From: Chrysomallon squamiferum
Taxonomy: Eukaryota; Mollusca; Gastropoda; Neomphalida; Peltospiridae
Assembly (NCBI GenBank): GCA_012295275.1
Contig: CM022669.1
Coordinates: 9,924,989-9,988,988 of the forward strand
Reading direction: 5' to 3'
Length of the DNA stretch: 64,000 bases
Shown here: positions 1-45,281 of the stretch, one piece after another
Layout: every line of letters begins with the position of its first letter
Numbering within the stretch: position 1 is the first letter of the stretch
Notes under the pieces: generated by a model
Told to the model about the DNA's origin: nothing
The model's input: the letters and a program-made list of their open reading frames with translations, nothing else
Databases searched by the model: none
Translations under genes and position numbers: made by a program

Positions 1-122
1 TGTTAAAAGAACATAAATAAATAAATAAAAAAAAGAAATGAAAGAAATGATTAGCATTTAAATAATGTAAATACATCTTAACTGCTCTTGGTAGATTTTT
101 ATATATCGTTTTATCTAATATA

Positions 123-205
<83 letters not shown>

Positions 206-549
206 TTTAATATTTTTTACTAGATGTCTGCCTATTCCATTATCCCCACTGGCAAACTAAAAGTCTCGACCTTTATTCCTTTTGAAGCTAAACATTCACT
301 GCTGTAACATTTAAAATACCAGCTGTTTTGTCATTTTGTCAAAATTGATAGATTTCTTAAAACTAAATGCTATGAAATTTGTGAATTTGCTGTCCATATT
401 GTATTATCCAGTCATGCACAAAAGTCTCTGGCAAAACGTACACACAAGATATGTTTCAACAAAATTCTTGAATTGAAATATAGACCAGATCACCTCTCTC
501 TCTTTTTTTTCTTACCGTATTCCATTTATATTGTGCGGTTTCTCTTCTA

Positions 550-648
<99 letters not shown>

Positions 649-1423
649 GCTTGCTCTGTCTCTATTTTTCTGTATCTCGCTCTCTCTCTCTAACGCCCCC
701 TCTCTCTATCGCCACCCTCTATCTCTCTCTATTTCTCTTTCTCTCTGTCTAATCTATATCTCTGACAATCAGAATATTAATATTAATTAAAGAATATTAA
801 TTATGAATATACATTATTTCATTTCGTCAATAAGAAATTTACATAATTTACCATCATCATCTGAAATAATTTTCAGATCTGTAAATCACTATTAGTTTTT
901 TTATTTCTGCGTCCAGATAGCTATAATAAAATCCAGTGTGAAAAAAAGAAAAAGAAAAAGAAGAAGCAACACTATGAAACATGAATATTAAATTTTTAAG
1001 GATTAAATGGAATAAATAATAATGATAAATAACGATAAAGTTATTACTTGGTGCATTTTTGATATTTGTGTCTATACAGAAGTATGTATGTATGCATGCA
1101 TTTTTCTCTCTCTCTATGTGTGTGTGTGTGTGTGTATGTGTGTGTGTGTCTGTGTGTGCATATATGTGCTTTTTGTGTTCAGTCTTTTCTTCAGATCTCT
1201 GCCATAATCTATATTTCACCGTTAACCCTCCAAACTTCACAAGAATACTTCAGATTCGATGTATTTCTTTTTTCATTTATATATATACACATTTTTACAC
1301 GAATTCATCCTTCCACATTTCCGCTGTCTCCACGCCTCTTTTTTAAGAACTACGAGCCTCCACGATCTCAACAAATAATGCTTCAAAACGCATTTCACAG
1401 GAACCGGAAAAGCCTCCTGATGT
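1..1423. other. 3' flank of the Ig gene
   Basis: (ATT)n at 127-204, the (TC)n with leader at 516-641, and a (TG)n at 1117-1160. Should contain the 3' UTR and poly(A) site of the Ig gene (minus strand), but AT richness makes any AATAAA uninformative. Confidence 0.5.
516..641. repeat. (TC)n with shared 38-bp leader, copy 1
   Basis: CGTATTCCATTTATATTGTG and a TTCTAGA-type end precede (TC)n at 552-641. The same leader precedes the (TC)n at 18668. Confidence 0.65.
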
Positions 1424-34809
<33,386 letters not shown>

Positions 34810-34889
34810 GTTTCAAGGCAAACTCGTCCACGTAATTCGTTTCCGCGCCTTGACGAGAACCTTAACGAGCGACTTGAGAATTTCAGTAA

Positions 34890-35165
34890 CTGACACAACA
34901 ACGTAGTAATCCATGCTATGACAACATCAGCAGTGAAGTATTGCAACATCCACAGCGTCGTACAGCAGCATCCACAGTGTCGTAAGCTCGTATCCACATC
35001 GTGGTTATAGAATATCCACAACGAGGTTTTTAAAAACGTCTACCAATATTTTGTAGTTTCATTTAACAGCATCCACAACGTTGTAGTATAAACGTCCACA
35101 AAGTGTTATCACAACTTGCTGTAACAGATATCAACAACGGCGTTTTACGACATCCACAAATTGGT
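34890..35165. repeat. Degenerate minisatellite, about 23-bp unit, next to the Ig gene start
   Basis: At least eight diverged copies of a unit with the core CATCCACAACGTNGTA, for example at 34948, 34968, 34990, 35013, 35070, 35092 and 35149. It begins about 80 bp upstream of the start codon (minus strand sense) and ends where unit 1 of the tandem duplication begins. Only its last one or two units (ACGTCCACGTG, CGACATCTACAAATT) recur near 52060-52100. Confidence 0.65.
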
Positions 35166-35744
35166 TTAGATTGAAACGAGAAATTCTTTAACGTTTCATT
35201 GCCATTTTTTACCTTAATTTCAGTTTTTCCCTTTTACTCTTTTTCTGTTAGTGATGTAAAAAATCGGATTTTTATTGTTAAAGAAAAAAAAAGAAAAAAG
35301 AAAACGATGACTAGAAACTAAATTCTCGAGTTTCGCTTTCTAATAATTTGTTGTATTTCTTAAAATTATTAACCAAACAGAAATATCTGAATTTAAAAAC
35401 GACAAAATACAAATATTTTTTAAATTATTGTTTCCAGTAAAAAAAACCTCTCAGTACTCGATTTTTTCTAACTAAACTTTCTATTAACTATAACATCCCA
35501 AAATTAATTTTCACTGATATTTATTTCAGATCAACGCGAATAAAAAAGATTACCGATAATGCTACACCATTACTCCCAAAATTAACAACACCATCTTCCT
35601 AATAATCCATAGATAAATCGTCGACACAACAAATGTAAAAAGCTACATTCGATCATCGGATCGGCTAGGACTAGAAATTTTAACGAGACAATCCCTTTAA
35701 AACCTCCGTGGACAAATCCGCACACAAATCAGGCTGTGGGAAAC

Positions 35745-35966
35745 AAAAATAATGAATTTATAATAACAACTCTTTCTTCATTATGCGGAGAGACGTGGCC
35801 GCTGTGTGTCAAACAAGTGAGGGATACAATTCCACGTACTGGGACCGTCCTCTGATAAAAGCTGCATGACGGGGATTGTCCGCTACCACTCAAACTCACA
35901 CGTAACTGTCGATGCGAGTGCAGTTTTGATCGCAGTCAGTTTCTCACTGCGTAGATCATCCGCGTT
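35745..35966. promoter_or_regulatory. 222-bp block identical between the two units (unit 1), candidate promoter/5' UTR of the Ig gene
   Basis: Reads base-for-base the same as 52288-52509, without an indel, while sequence on its left is scrambled by indels. GC-richer than its surroundings. On the minus strand it contains a donor-like ACGT|GTGAGT about two-thirds along, 0.9-1.1 kb upstream of the Ig gene start codon, so it could be a first non-coding exon or core promoter. No TATA box is obvious. Function is inference. Confidence 0.4.
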
Positions 35967-36102
35967 AGTTTTTTTTTTTTTTTTTGTTTTTTTCAGTCTT
36001 TCAGTGTGACGGTCTGTTAAGTTATGGGTTTGTGAACGAGCATGGTATTTGTGTTTGTTTATGTGTGTGAGAGAGACAAAGAGTGCATGCGCATTAGTGT
36101 GT

Positions 36103-36151
<49 letters not shown>

Positions 36152-36246
36152 GTGTGTGTGTGGCTGTGTGTGTGTGTGTGTGTTAATGTGTGTGTGCGTT
36201 TTAGGATTTGAATATTCTCTGTGTTCTGTACGTCTGGTTAGACTGT

Positions 36247-36352
36247 GCACATTGACAATATTCCGGAACGGTTGGCCCAGATGGACAAAGTCCAATCACG
36301 ACCTCCCAAACCCCTTCAGACGCCGCTGAAGGAACTCGAAAGAATGACACCC
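36247..36352 (-). mobile_element. SINE-like element, 3' part, inverted copy
   Basis: The reverse complement matches the distal part of the elements at 39695 and 56217: blocks TTCGAGT, CAGCGGCRTC, GGGGTTTG, GTGATTGGACTTTGTCC and GAATATTGTC occur in the same order and spacing. The box A half is missing. It interrupts unit 1 at a place where unit 2 (about 52650-52760) has a different short insert and a TATG repeat. Confidence 0.6.
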
Positions 36353-36655
36353 ATTCTCTTCTCTATGCCTGGATGCATGGATTTATATTTTATACGTGTG
36401 ACTGTATGTATGTATGATCGTATGTATGTATGTATGATCGTATGTATGTATGTATGTATGTATATGTATATAATAATAATAATAATAATAATTTAAAAGT
36501 CAGAGAAGTACGGAGTTGAATGAATGAATGAATTAACAATATTAACAAACTATAATACATTTAAGCATATATTACGATTACGGTCATATTTACATTTTAT
36601 GCAGATTTTAGTAGCAATGTATTTTTAGGTTTATCATAAAAAGCAAGACACATAC

Positions 36656-36659
<4 letters not shown>

Positions 36660-36741
<82 letters not shown>
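36660..36741. repeat. (GA)n, unit 1
   Basis: About 41 GA units; the unit 2 partner at 53056-53168 has about 56, a clear length change after duplication. Confidence 0.9.
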
Positions 36742-36743
<2 letters not shown>

Positions 36744-37076
36744 ATCATGACTATGTATTATATATATGTTTCTGAATATTTTATAATATAGTGAGATAGT
36801 GATACAGAGCAATACAGATCTTAGAACCAGTATTAATAAAAACTTTGTTATTGTCCAGTAAAGATTATCTCCATTCCTGCTGGAGTTGTGTCCCTTATTC
36901 TAACACGATATTTTGGTTCTTTTTCCAGTGTTTCTTTTTTTTGTTGTTGTTGACTAGGTGTGAGTGGGTTCAAATATTCCTCTTAATCAGTATTTCACGA
37001 GTTTATGATATAACAAAAACACTCGCGTGAAGTTCAAATCCTAAATGTTCGTATTTAGTTGGTTTACGAAATATTC

Positions 37077-38219
37077 CTATTTCAGCTGATAGCAAAAAGC
37101 TGGGTTCTTCATTCTTTCCCAGATCTCGTACATCGTTTTATCAAAAATCTGCTGTGAGACTATTACGCTGCCTGTTACAAATTCGCACGGTGTCGCATAC
37201 GAGAACAGAAAATATTCCTTATCGATCTCCAGACCGACATGCCTGATATTAAATATTTTCGCTAGAATACCCGTTATTTCTACGTCCTCCATATTCACGT
37301 ACGGCATGTGCTCTGACACCGCTAAAATCTTCATGGCAACGTCGAAAGGCATGAAGTAACAATTGCCCTTGACGTGCGGAGGGTATTTTGGAGCGGGATA
37401 ATCCTGTTCTGAAACTTCACATCTTCCTACTCTGATTACGTTGTCCGAGAGAAACTTCGGTCCAAATATTTTGTTTTCCCATTCGTTGTTTCGTATCAAG
37501 GTGACGAAGTCTGGAATCTTTACGAACGTGTCTTCATCCACTTTCATGATGTATTTCGCGTTCGAGCAAAACTGCTTGAGCCACTTAAAAGCCATAAGAA
37601 CTTTGAGTGTCAGGTTGCAGTAGGTCTCATCAAATTCCGCTATTACGATGTCCTTCTCTATATTGGCTTCGCTGGCAACAGCAGAATTGAGAGTCGTGTT
37701 TTCGTTCATTCCTAAAATAAAGAATACTCTGACGGGTAAAGCTTGAGTGGAATTCGGCCATTTCAGACCCCGAGAGACACTGCCCCATGTATCCCGAATA
37801 GCTTGCCTGCGTGACGTCATATCATGCAATGACATAACCATGACAACCAGAAGAGTATCAGTGCAGTTTGTTGGTGGTATTTTCAAAAAGTTGTAATTCA
37901 GAAGAAAATTTTTGGTTTTGTTCGGTTTGAAATACCATTGATATCTCACTAAAACAGGTTCTCCGTAAAAATCGGTTAGCGAGAAGGCTTCCGGAACGGG
38001 TAAAGCAGATATATTTATTATTTCTTTTTCTTCCAAGAATGAGGACGGGGTGGTGTTGTTGTTGCTCTGATATGTTACTGACTTCAGCGGCGTCGGCCGA
38101 AAATAAGAAAGTTCTGACGGTTTCTTTTTCTTGGTTATGTATAATTCGAAAGTTAAAAAGATCAATGAGAATAACATTAACAACAGAACTAACTGCTTTC
38201 GTGACAGCCTGCGTCTCAT
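37077..38219 (-). CDS. B3GALT-like: Galactosyltransferase A: GT31 beta-1,3-galactosyltransferase-like, intact
   Basis: Single coding exon of 380 aa, the usual length of the family. Type II Golgi topology: short basic cytoplasmic tail (MRRRLSRK), membrane anchor about 9-28, stem to about 85, then the catalytic domain. Family motifs seen: RRQAIRDTWG (137-146), VRVFFILG (163-170), DIVIAEFDETYCNLTLK (190-206), the metal/nucleotide-sugar DxD as DED in KVDED (226-230), YPPHVKGNCYFM (279-290) and EDVEITG (311-317). These enzymes transfer galactose (or GlcNAc in relatives) from UDP-sugar in beta-1,3 linkage; the exact donor and acceptor cannot be told. The ATG directly follows TTATTTCAG, so a 5' UTR intron probably ends there. 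Sister of pseudogene C in the second unit; more distant from B and D. Confidence 0.9.
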   Translation of the reverse strand: MRRRLSRKQLVLLLMLFSLIFLTFELYITKKKKPSELSYFRPTPLKSVTYQSNNNTTPSSFLEEKEIINISALPVPEAFSLTDFYGEPVLVRYQWYFKPNKTKNFLLNYNFLKIPPTNCTDTLLVVMVMSLHDMTSRRQAIRDTWGSVSRGLKWPNSTQALPVRVFFILGMNENTTLNSAVASEANIEKDIVIAEFDETYCNLTLKVLMAFKWLKQFCSNAKYIMKVDEDTFVKIPDFVTLIRNNEWENKIFGPKFLSDNVIRVGRCEVSEQDYPAPKYPPHVKGNCYFMPFDVAMKILAVSEHMPYVNMEDVEITGILAKIFNIRHVGLEIDKEYFLFSYATPCEFVTGSVIVSQQIFDKTMYEIWERMKNPAFCYQLK

Positions 38220-38661
38220 CTGAAATAAATGAAAGTGAATTTAACAATGAGTTAAAGTGAAATTTATTGTGTTTCTATATGTGTTTCTGTATGAAATATA
38301 TATCTGTTTGTCTATGTATGTATGTTTTAGGGTTCACGCAAAGGGGCAACGTGGAAGAAATACCCGCCACATTTTACTAAACCTCAGTTTACTTAATCCA
38401 AGGTGAAGTTCTAAGTCGTCTTCATTGGTTTCAGTTACCAAGAAGCCAGTGTAAGGACCATTAATACGATTTTTTGTTTTCTCTGCGAAACTGACAAATA
38501 CAATTTTTTTTTTTAGTACGACCGAGTATCATTTCTTTTCCACAAGACCTCAGTTCTATACAAAATGTTCTCACTAGTCTACAGGGAGAAGTCACTCTTC
38601 CGTAGTATTTAAATCTAGTTAGAACCCTGTTGTATATTGTATGTACCCCTTATACCGAGCA

Positions 38662-38699
<38 letters not shown>

Positions 38700-38789
38700 A
38701 GTTATATTGTATCAATTTACTTAAAAGTAGATAATAAACTAAAAGTTTACTTCTGGAATAATATAATAAAAATAAATATTTATGTATTT

Positions 38790-39200
38790 ATTAATGAAAG
38801 TTATCACTTATTTATTTATTTATTATTTATTAATTCATTCATTCTATCACTTAACTATTTATTTATTTATCTATCGCTTATTTAAATAATTTATTTATTT
38901 ATTAATTAATTCATTCTATCACTTAACTATTTATTTATTTATCTATCGCTTATTTAACTATTTATTTATTTATTAATTCATTCTCTGAGTAATTTATTTA
39001 ATATTTATTCATTAATTCATTGTATGACTTATTTAACTATTTATTTATTTATTATTTCTATCAGCTATTAAACTATTTATTTATTTATTTAATTAACTTT
39101 ATCATTTATTCAGCTATATATTTATTTCTTAATCATTTGTTCACTTATTTATCAATTCGTTTATTCATTCATTTATTCTATCACTTTTCACTTATTTATT
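38790..39200. repeat. TTTA-rich satellite with ATTCATTCTATCACTTA motif
   Basis: Repeated units of about 35-60 bp built from (TTTA)n and ATTCATTCTATCACTTATTTA-type sequence, on the plus strand. The same motif fields occur at 50690-50795, 51460-51720 and 55005-55200, and reversed at 63297-63480, always downstream of a galactosyltransferase copy or in the module region, so the field is part of the duplicated unit. Confidence 0.7.
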
Positions 39201-39239
39201 CATTTACTTACTTAGTTACTTTGTTTATCTGCACAGTCT

Positions 39240-39600
39240 GCGCAAAAACCGCGAGAGATTCTGCTCTACATATTCCGAATAGCCTGCCTTTGTGACGTCA
39301 CCAAATGCAATGACATCACAGTGACAATCAGAAGAGTATAACGCTTGCACTTTGTCAGTGGTATTTCGAATTACTTGTAATTCACAGGGAAAATGTGATT
39401 TTGTTGGGTTTAGAATACTGATATTTCAGTAAAACAGAATGTCCATAAAAATTGGTTGGCGAAAATGCTTCCGGAACGGGTAAAGCAGATATATATAGTA
39501 TTTGTTTTTCATCGAGGAATGACGGGATGATGTCATACGTTTTTGACTGCAGCGGTTTTGAAGATCAGCAAGTTTTGAAGGTTTCTCTCTCAGCCATACA
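39240..39600 (-). pseudogene. Galactosyltransferase 5'-half relic (middle copy, unit 1)
   Basis: Read on the minus strand, this stretch aligns with the stem and first catalytic motifs of genes A, B and D. Shared blocks are the stem region with the glutamate-rich SFLEEK segment, the PVPEAF segment, and the sequence around the AIR-TW motif (ATTCCGAATAGCCTGCC on the plus strand). It has several small indels and stops, no membrane anchor and no C-terminal half. It is a third, long-dead family member between A and B. The same relic sits in the second unit at 55240-55465. Confidence 0.75.
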
Positions 39601-39694
39601 TAGAAACATCCATATATGCATACACATTTACATGCCAAACATAGATACATCCACAGACATATATACTTACGTACGTACATATACAAACATGTAA

Positions 39695-39817
39695 GGTTGT
39701 CTTGATGGCCGAATGGTAGCGTCTTCCGCCTTCGGAGTCCGCGTGAATGAGTTCCATGCATTCGAGTCTCGTCAGCGGCATCAGACGGGGTTTGTGAGGC
39801 TGCGATTGGACTTTGTC
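39695..39817 (+). mobile_element. tRNA-related SINE-like element (unit 1)
   Basis: Begins GTTGTCTTGATGGCCGAATGG, where TGGCCGAATGGT resembles a pol III box A, and has a box B-like CATTCGAGTCTC about 55 bp on. A GC-rich tRNA-unrelated body follows (CAGCGGCATCAGACGGGG to TGATTGGACTTTGTC type sequence). The paired copy at 56217 is shared by duplication, and a third, inverted copy at 36247 shows it is dispersed. Cephalopods are known to carry tRNA-derived SINEs; membership of a named family cannot be told here. Confidence 0.6.
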
Positions 39818-40634
39818 ACAAACACATAACTCAATAGACCGTCAAACTAGAACACAGTAGCCAACTATGTAATATATGTCATCGATTTCACAGTCTGAAG
39901 AAAAAAGAAGACACAAACAGAAAATAAATTAGCGATACTATTCAAGGAAAATGTGCAGAAAACTATAAAATCTCATCGGATATGTTTTATCATTGTAAAA
40001 GCAAAAACAAAATGAAAAAATGATACAAGAAATAATAAACTTGTTCCAGTGATGACGGTATGGCGTTAATTGAATTAATAACAAGCCATATAGAGGTCGT
40101 TAAAGATTAAAGAGGTCACAATAAATCAAACTCAACGAAACAAGCGGCAAATGGAAGGATTCTGCGACAGATACGCCCCCTGACTTTGTCAGAGAGCATG
40201 ACCACCGCAAGCGTGCTTCACAACAGTTTGCTCTGATTCGCATGTTAATGGACCGGTTCCGCAATGCGGTTATTTCGAGTTATGTCCATTGATTTGTCGT
40301 TAGTCGTTTCAGTCATTCAGTTAACAAAACAAATAAATAAATAAATAAATAAATAAATAAAAAGATAAAAACAAAATTGTATTTCTTTCATAATGCAGGT
40401 TTAATAATACTTAACGTTATTTTGATACCAATGTACAGGTTGAATATAATGGTGAAGTGAGCCGTCTTATAAGAGATAGATCAATTATATAATAATATTA
40501 ATTTACAAACTTAAGTTTATTACATCATTACTTATTTAATGAAACAGTAAATAATCCTACTACTACTACTACTACTTGAAATGAAAACATTTTGAGAAAT
40601 TTCGTAATTATTTTTACAGAAAGACCCCCCAAAC

Positions 40635-40637
<3 letters not shown>

Positions 40638-40702
<65 letters not shown>

Positions 40703-40885
40703 AAATAAAAATAAAAATAAATAAAAATTATCTAGAATGAAACGGTAACCACATTTGTGACGCTCTTGAGAATTCACGCCCCCAACAATAATAACTAGTA
40801 TATTTTCTTTACCATAATTATAATAGACTCCCAAAATTATTTATTTCATTATTTCGCTTTATTTCTAACACACTTTATTTCTAAA

Positions 40886-40930
<45 letters not shown>
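40638..40930. repeat. (AAT)n and (AAAT)n pair
   Basis: AAT then AAAT/AAATA at 40638-40725 and a second AAT array at 40886-40928. In unit 2 these are fused into one array at 57317-57387 with the sequence between them lost, apparently by recombination between the two arrays. Confidence 0.8.
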
Positions 40931-40931
<1 letters not shown>

Positions 40932-41264
40932 GTCGGGGTATTAGTCGGAAACCAGTGTAGTTCAAATAATTAATGATATTTCAGCGTAAAAATGATTATT
41001 AATTTGATAAGCCGGCCCGGAACCAGTCAAAAGTGTGTTGATCGCAAAGCAAATAATTATAATAATCATAATAAAAGAACACCAGTTCAAACAATAAAGT
41101 TGTATTTGTAGGCTATAGGATTTAGCGGCATTAATACCTGGCATTCCGTTCGTGAATGCACATTTCAAAAATATTATATCGGATGCTTTTACCTACAGTG
41201 CCAAAATATATTTAAGTTGTAGTCTGACATGGTATGTTTTAAATATATTATGGTATACTTTTTC

Positions 41265-44185
41265 GTTTTTGTGAGCTCTTCTGATCATAGTTTGATAATG
41301 ATTTTTTTTTTATATAATTCAAAATTGCACTTGATTCTTTGTTTTTCTTTCTTGTATTTTTTATTTTTTTTTTGTTTCTGTTTGTGTGTGTGTTTTATTT
41401 ATTTATTATTATTATCATTTATTTTTTTGATTTGCATTATATTTTATGTTTTCTTTTTTCTCCTGATAATTTCTCACTGTAGCAACACTTGATAAGTCGT
41501 TTACAGTTTTCCTTGATGTACTTACATATTCCTTTTCAACCAGCTTTACAGTTTCTCCTGATATTAAATTTTTTTGTGTTTCAGCCTGAACTTTTACTTT
41601 TAATTGTTCTAATTTTTATATTTTTATTTTTATTTTTTATTTTTTATTTTTTTTTTAATTCGATAATCAGCTTATTTTCTTGATAGTAACTGTGGCAAGA
41701 TGATTAATTCCTATTCACATTTGTGTCTGGGTTTGATAAAGTCTATAGATTTTCATTTCTTCCTCTGCAGACTGATTTTTGTCAGGGATACAAAATTTTC
41801 CAATAAGCAAAAAAGACAATTTCCTTTATGGACTTCTGCTTTTTGTTGGGTTTATGTCATAAACTGGTTTTAACTGGTGACTTGAGAGTATAATCAGTTT
41901 ATTTCTGCATAAATAAGTACAGCTAAATGCTACTGGATGTGCATTATCTACTGACCTGTGTCCATCCACTGAAGGCATCCAGTCTGTTAATAGTGTTTAT
42001 CCACACAGTATGTTACTGTGTCAGATAGCTGATGTGAGTTAATGGAATATTACTTGTTTAATGGCATGTGTTACCAGTACTGATCAAATATACTTTTTAG
42101 TAGCATATTAAAGTATTAAAGAATTTTTACATTACTTTTTTCAGTTCTGTTGTTTTTTTCTAAAGTTAAAAGGTACTAGTTTTTAATCACTGTTTGGTTT
42201 TGAAGTAAAAGTAATAAAAAAGGACCTGTAACTGACATATGCAAATGTTCCTGAATTCAGTTAAAAAACACTGATAAGACTGAAAGCATATGTTTGTTTT
42301 CTAAACTTTATTTAACAGTAAATTAATTAGTATATTTGTTGATGTATTTTTATCCACATTTATATATAAAAAAATAACAACAATTTTACAAAATTTAATA
42401 AGTGTAATATCTAATCTTTATCTGTGTAACTTTTCATTTGTTTTTTTTTCTTTCTTTCCTTCTTCTTTTTCAACTTTTTAATTAATTTTTTTCTTTAAAT
42501 GTTTTTTTCTTATTAATATTAATCCAGTTTAAAAATAAATTAATATTTATTTTACTTTTATTCAGTGATTTTGTCTTTATATTTTTTTTAAATTTCATAA
42601 ATTGAAATATTGTTATAAACTATTTTTCACATTTTTTTTTTTCTTCAGCTTAAAAAGTTGTTTAATAATTATCTGAGAAAGATATTATCATCTATGAAGT
42701 TTAATTTGATACTGGAAAGAATCCAAGGAACCATTTTGATGTGTAGACATGTTTTGTCAATTTTGTTGTTAAGAAAACATGTTAGATTAGATCACACTAT
42801 AATGAAAGCAGTATTTCTAAATACTATATATGTTAATTATATATATAAATATATTGTTTGCTATATAGTCTGAATTAATTATAAACATTCAGTTTATTTT
42901 TAATTGTAGGTTATTTGATAGTACAGATTATTTATTACTAATTTACATATTTTTTTTATTTGAAGAATAAAATTACTACTATTTAATTTATTGAAAATGA
43001 TTTACTTTAAATGTATTATTTTCACTTTTCTTTTTCAAAATAGATTAACATTATTCAGTAAAATCTACTTGTTGTTAAATATTATGAAGATGAAGTTTCA
43101 CTCGTTGCATTTAAAATGTTTTGGTGCATTACAAAGTCTATTCTTAACATCAGTCTGTACTATTTGTACAAGTCTGTAAAAATGTAATAAATATACATCA
43201 TTCTTCAAACCACATGACTCACTTCAGTGTTTAAATATACAATTATTACATTTACAAAATAAATACAAACATAGATTCTACATGTATCAAAATATTAAAG
43301 TATCAGGTAATGTAATGTACTTCTTTATGTGTTTAGAATGGACATTTTTTCTTTATTTTATGTCATAATTAAAAATTCGGAGTTTTACAGTGTGACAAAA
43401 CAGTAGCTGTTACCAGTTTTTCACTACGCATAATATTATCACCTTAATAATGATATTTTTTCTTTCTTTCTATTTATAATTTCTTTTTTCAGTTTTTAAT
43501 TTTTAATTTATTTATCAAACAAGTATCATTATTGTTCAAACAGTATCATTTTTAGTCAATGTTTTTGCAGTAGAGTTATGTACAGAACAATTAAAAATGA
43601 TTTGTTTGAATCAATATATTACTGTTCATTTTATATAGAGATATCACAAATGATTTTGCTGTAGAGTTTACTAGGCTGTCAGAAAATTGGTGAGGGAAAA
43701 AGCAAAATGGAACTGTTTACTTTATCAGAATTAATTTATGTTTTCAATTTTCCCTCCTTTTCCAGACATATTTCAGATGCATCCATCCAAAGATGTGAAA
43801 GTACTCCTAGCACATGGTATGTTGGAATTCATAGTCACTATCAAAATACATTGACAGTAAACATAGACAAATTATTATACACGACACGATTTTTTTTTTT
43901 TCACTTTTAGTGATCTTCTTTTAACTGATAAAATATTATTAAAACTGTAAATTAAAATGACTTACAAATGATGTTATGTATTATACAGCATTTACTGTTA
44001 AGATTTCATTATTATTAACGAATTCAGAGCCTTAACAAATGCTGTTGCTTTCATATTTAATATCTGATGCTAGACAAACAAGTACATATCAGAAGTGGAT
44101 TTTCTTTCAAAAATGATGCATAACTATAGGAATGACATCCTGTGTGCATTTATATTGAAAACTTCTAAACATTTCTTCTTTTGTT
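41265..44185. other. Segment present only in unit 1, low in microsatellites
   Basis: About 2.9 kb between the 41260 and 44186 blocks that are adjacent in unit 2 (about 57780). Very AT-rich, T-rich on the plus strand, but with hardly any simple repeats, unlike the rest of the window. It includes AATAAA near 43186 and a splice-site-bounded block at 43766-43816. Either an insertion in unit 1 or a deletion in unit 2; the ends show no inverted repeats or target duplication I could see. Confidence 0.6.
43766..43816 (+). other. Exon-like block (51 nt), unknown gene
   Basis: Bounded by a TTTTCCCTCCTTTTCCAG acceptor and a GTATGT donor. In the frame that joins the next block it reads IFQMHPSKDVKVLLAH and leaves one base that completes Gly in 44277. 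No family recognised. Two short phase-compatible blocks can arise by chance; treat as a candidate only. Confidence 0.25.
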
Positions 44186-44276
44186 GGCTACTTCTTCGTT
44201 GACATCATCATTGTTGTTATTTCTAGTTATTTTTGTTTTTTTTATCAGTATATAAATATATCTAATTTGTGTTTAG

Positions 44277-44383
44277 GTTATCCAGATAGTGGAGAAGGAC
44301 AAATATGTACAAAGACAGTGGAGAAGTCTGGATATTGTCATGTCATCAGAAAACATTTTCACCAAACTACTGTGAACCTGCCA
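44277..44383 (+). other. Exon-like block (107 nt), unknown gene
   Basis: Bounded by a TTGTGTTTAG acceptor and a CCA|GTAAGT donor, open in the phase handed on by 43766-43816: YPDSGEGQICTKTVEKSGYC then HVIRKHFHQTTVNLP. The unit 2 counterpart (about 57869-57950) has lost the first third and carries small indels, so it is not preserved there. No domain recognised. Confidence 0.25.
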
Positions 44384-44936
44384 GTAAGTTCAGTAATATT
44401 ACATTAGTACTTCAGTCAAACTTCACCAAACTCTGTCAGTAAGTTCAACAACTGAGTTTTGTTTTTAATTTTAATTTTATTATTTTTTATTTTATTTTTT
44501 TATTTTATGTTTTTGTTTTGTTGTTAATTTTGAACTTTTTAATATACATTTAGCAACATTTCATGAGTCAGTCAATAATGGAATTAAAAGATAAATATAT
44601 AAATGTATGTTGATTGAAATGTTTTAATAAATAACAATAAAATCATTTACATTGTCAGATACAAAAATATAATCATACATAATGAAATTACTAGGAAAGT
44701 AAACTTATTTAATTATTTAATGAGGATACATAATCGTATCCTATTTCGCTCTCTCTGTCTTTCTCTCTCTCTGTAAATAATAACTGTAGTATTGTAAACT
44801 AAAAATGCTGGAATATAAGAAAAGGTTTTAAGATAGTCTAAAAGGTTCTTAGTTTTACAGTATGATAAAAATACTTGTCCAACCACAAAAATAACATGAT
44901 TTCCATAAAAAAAAAAAAAAATTCTTTTTTTTTTTA

Positions 44937-44989
<53 letters not shown>
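44937..44989. repeat. (ATT)n, unit 1
   Basis: About 17 units; its unit 2 partner at 58523-58677 has grown to about 155 bp with a GTT interruption. Confidence 0.9.
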
Positions 44990-44990
<1 letters not shown>

Positions 44991-45220
44991 TTGTGACCAT
45001 AGGATGGAACAAAAGTAATGACAGTGACAATAGTAATAATACTTTTTATTATAATGATGATGATGATAAAATATACACATAAAAAAGATCAGTAGAGACT
45101 TGAGTGAATTAATTTATTAAGAATATTAACACAGTGAAAAACATTTAATTAAATATTACGATTACGGTCATAAGTGTCATATGTTTACAATAAACAGCAA
45201 TCACATACATACAGGGGGGG

Positions 45221-45226
<6 letters not shown>

Positions 45227-45279
<53 letters not shown>
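45227..45279. repeat. (GA)n after a G-run
   Basis: GGGGGGGGG then about 24 GA units; the unit 2 partner at 58903-58920 has shrunk to about eight units. Confidence 0.9.

Positions 45280-45281
<2 letters not shown>

Larger units (their letters stand above)
34810..36240. other. 5' region of the Ig gene, between it and the SINE remnant
   Basis: Holds the minisatellite 34890-35165, AT-rich filler 35180-35744 (partly lost from unit 2 by a deletion with ACAAAAAT microhomology at both ends), the 222-bp block, a T-run at 35967-35990 and a (TA)n array at 36108-36150. No open frame with recognisable content. The promoter of the Ig gene should be here. Confidence 0.6.

Noticed and set aside
39695-39780. 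The SINE head as a functional tRNA gene
   Set aside because: The arms do not close into a cloverleaf with a clear anticodon loop and there is no CCA-adjacent acceptor stem; the box A/B likeness fits a tRNA-derived SINE.
42658-42873. 71-codon frame after a TTCTTCAG acceptor-like site in the unit-1-only segment
   Set aside because: No donor, no phase-compatible partner and AT-driven composition; not enough to call an exon.
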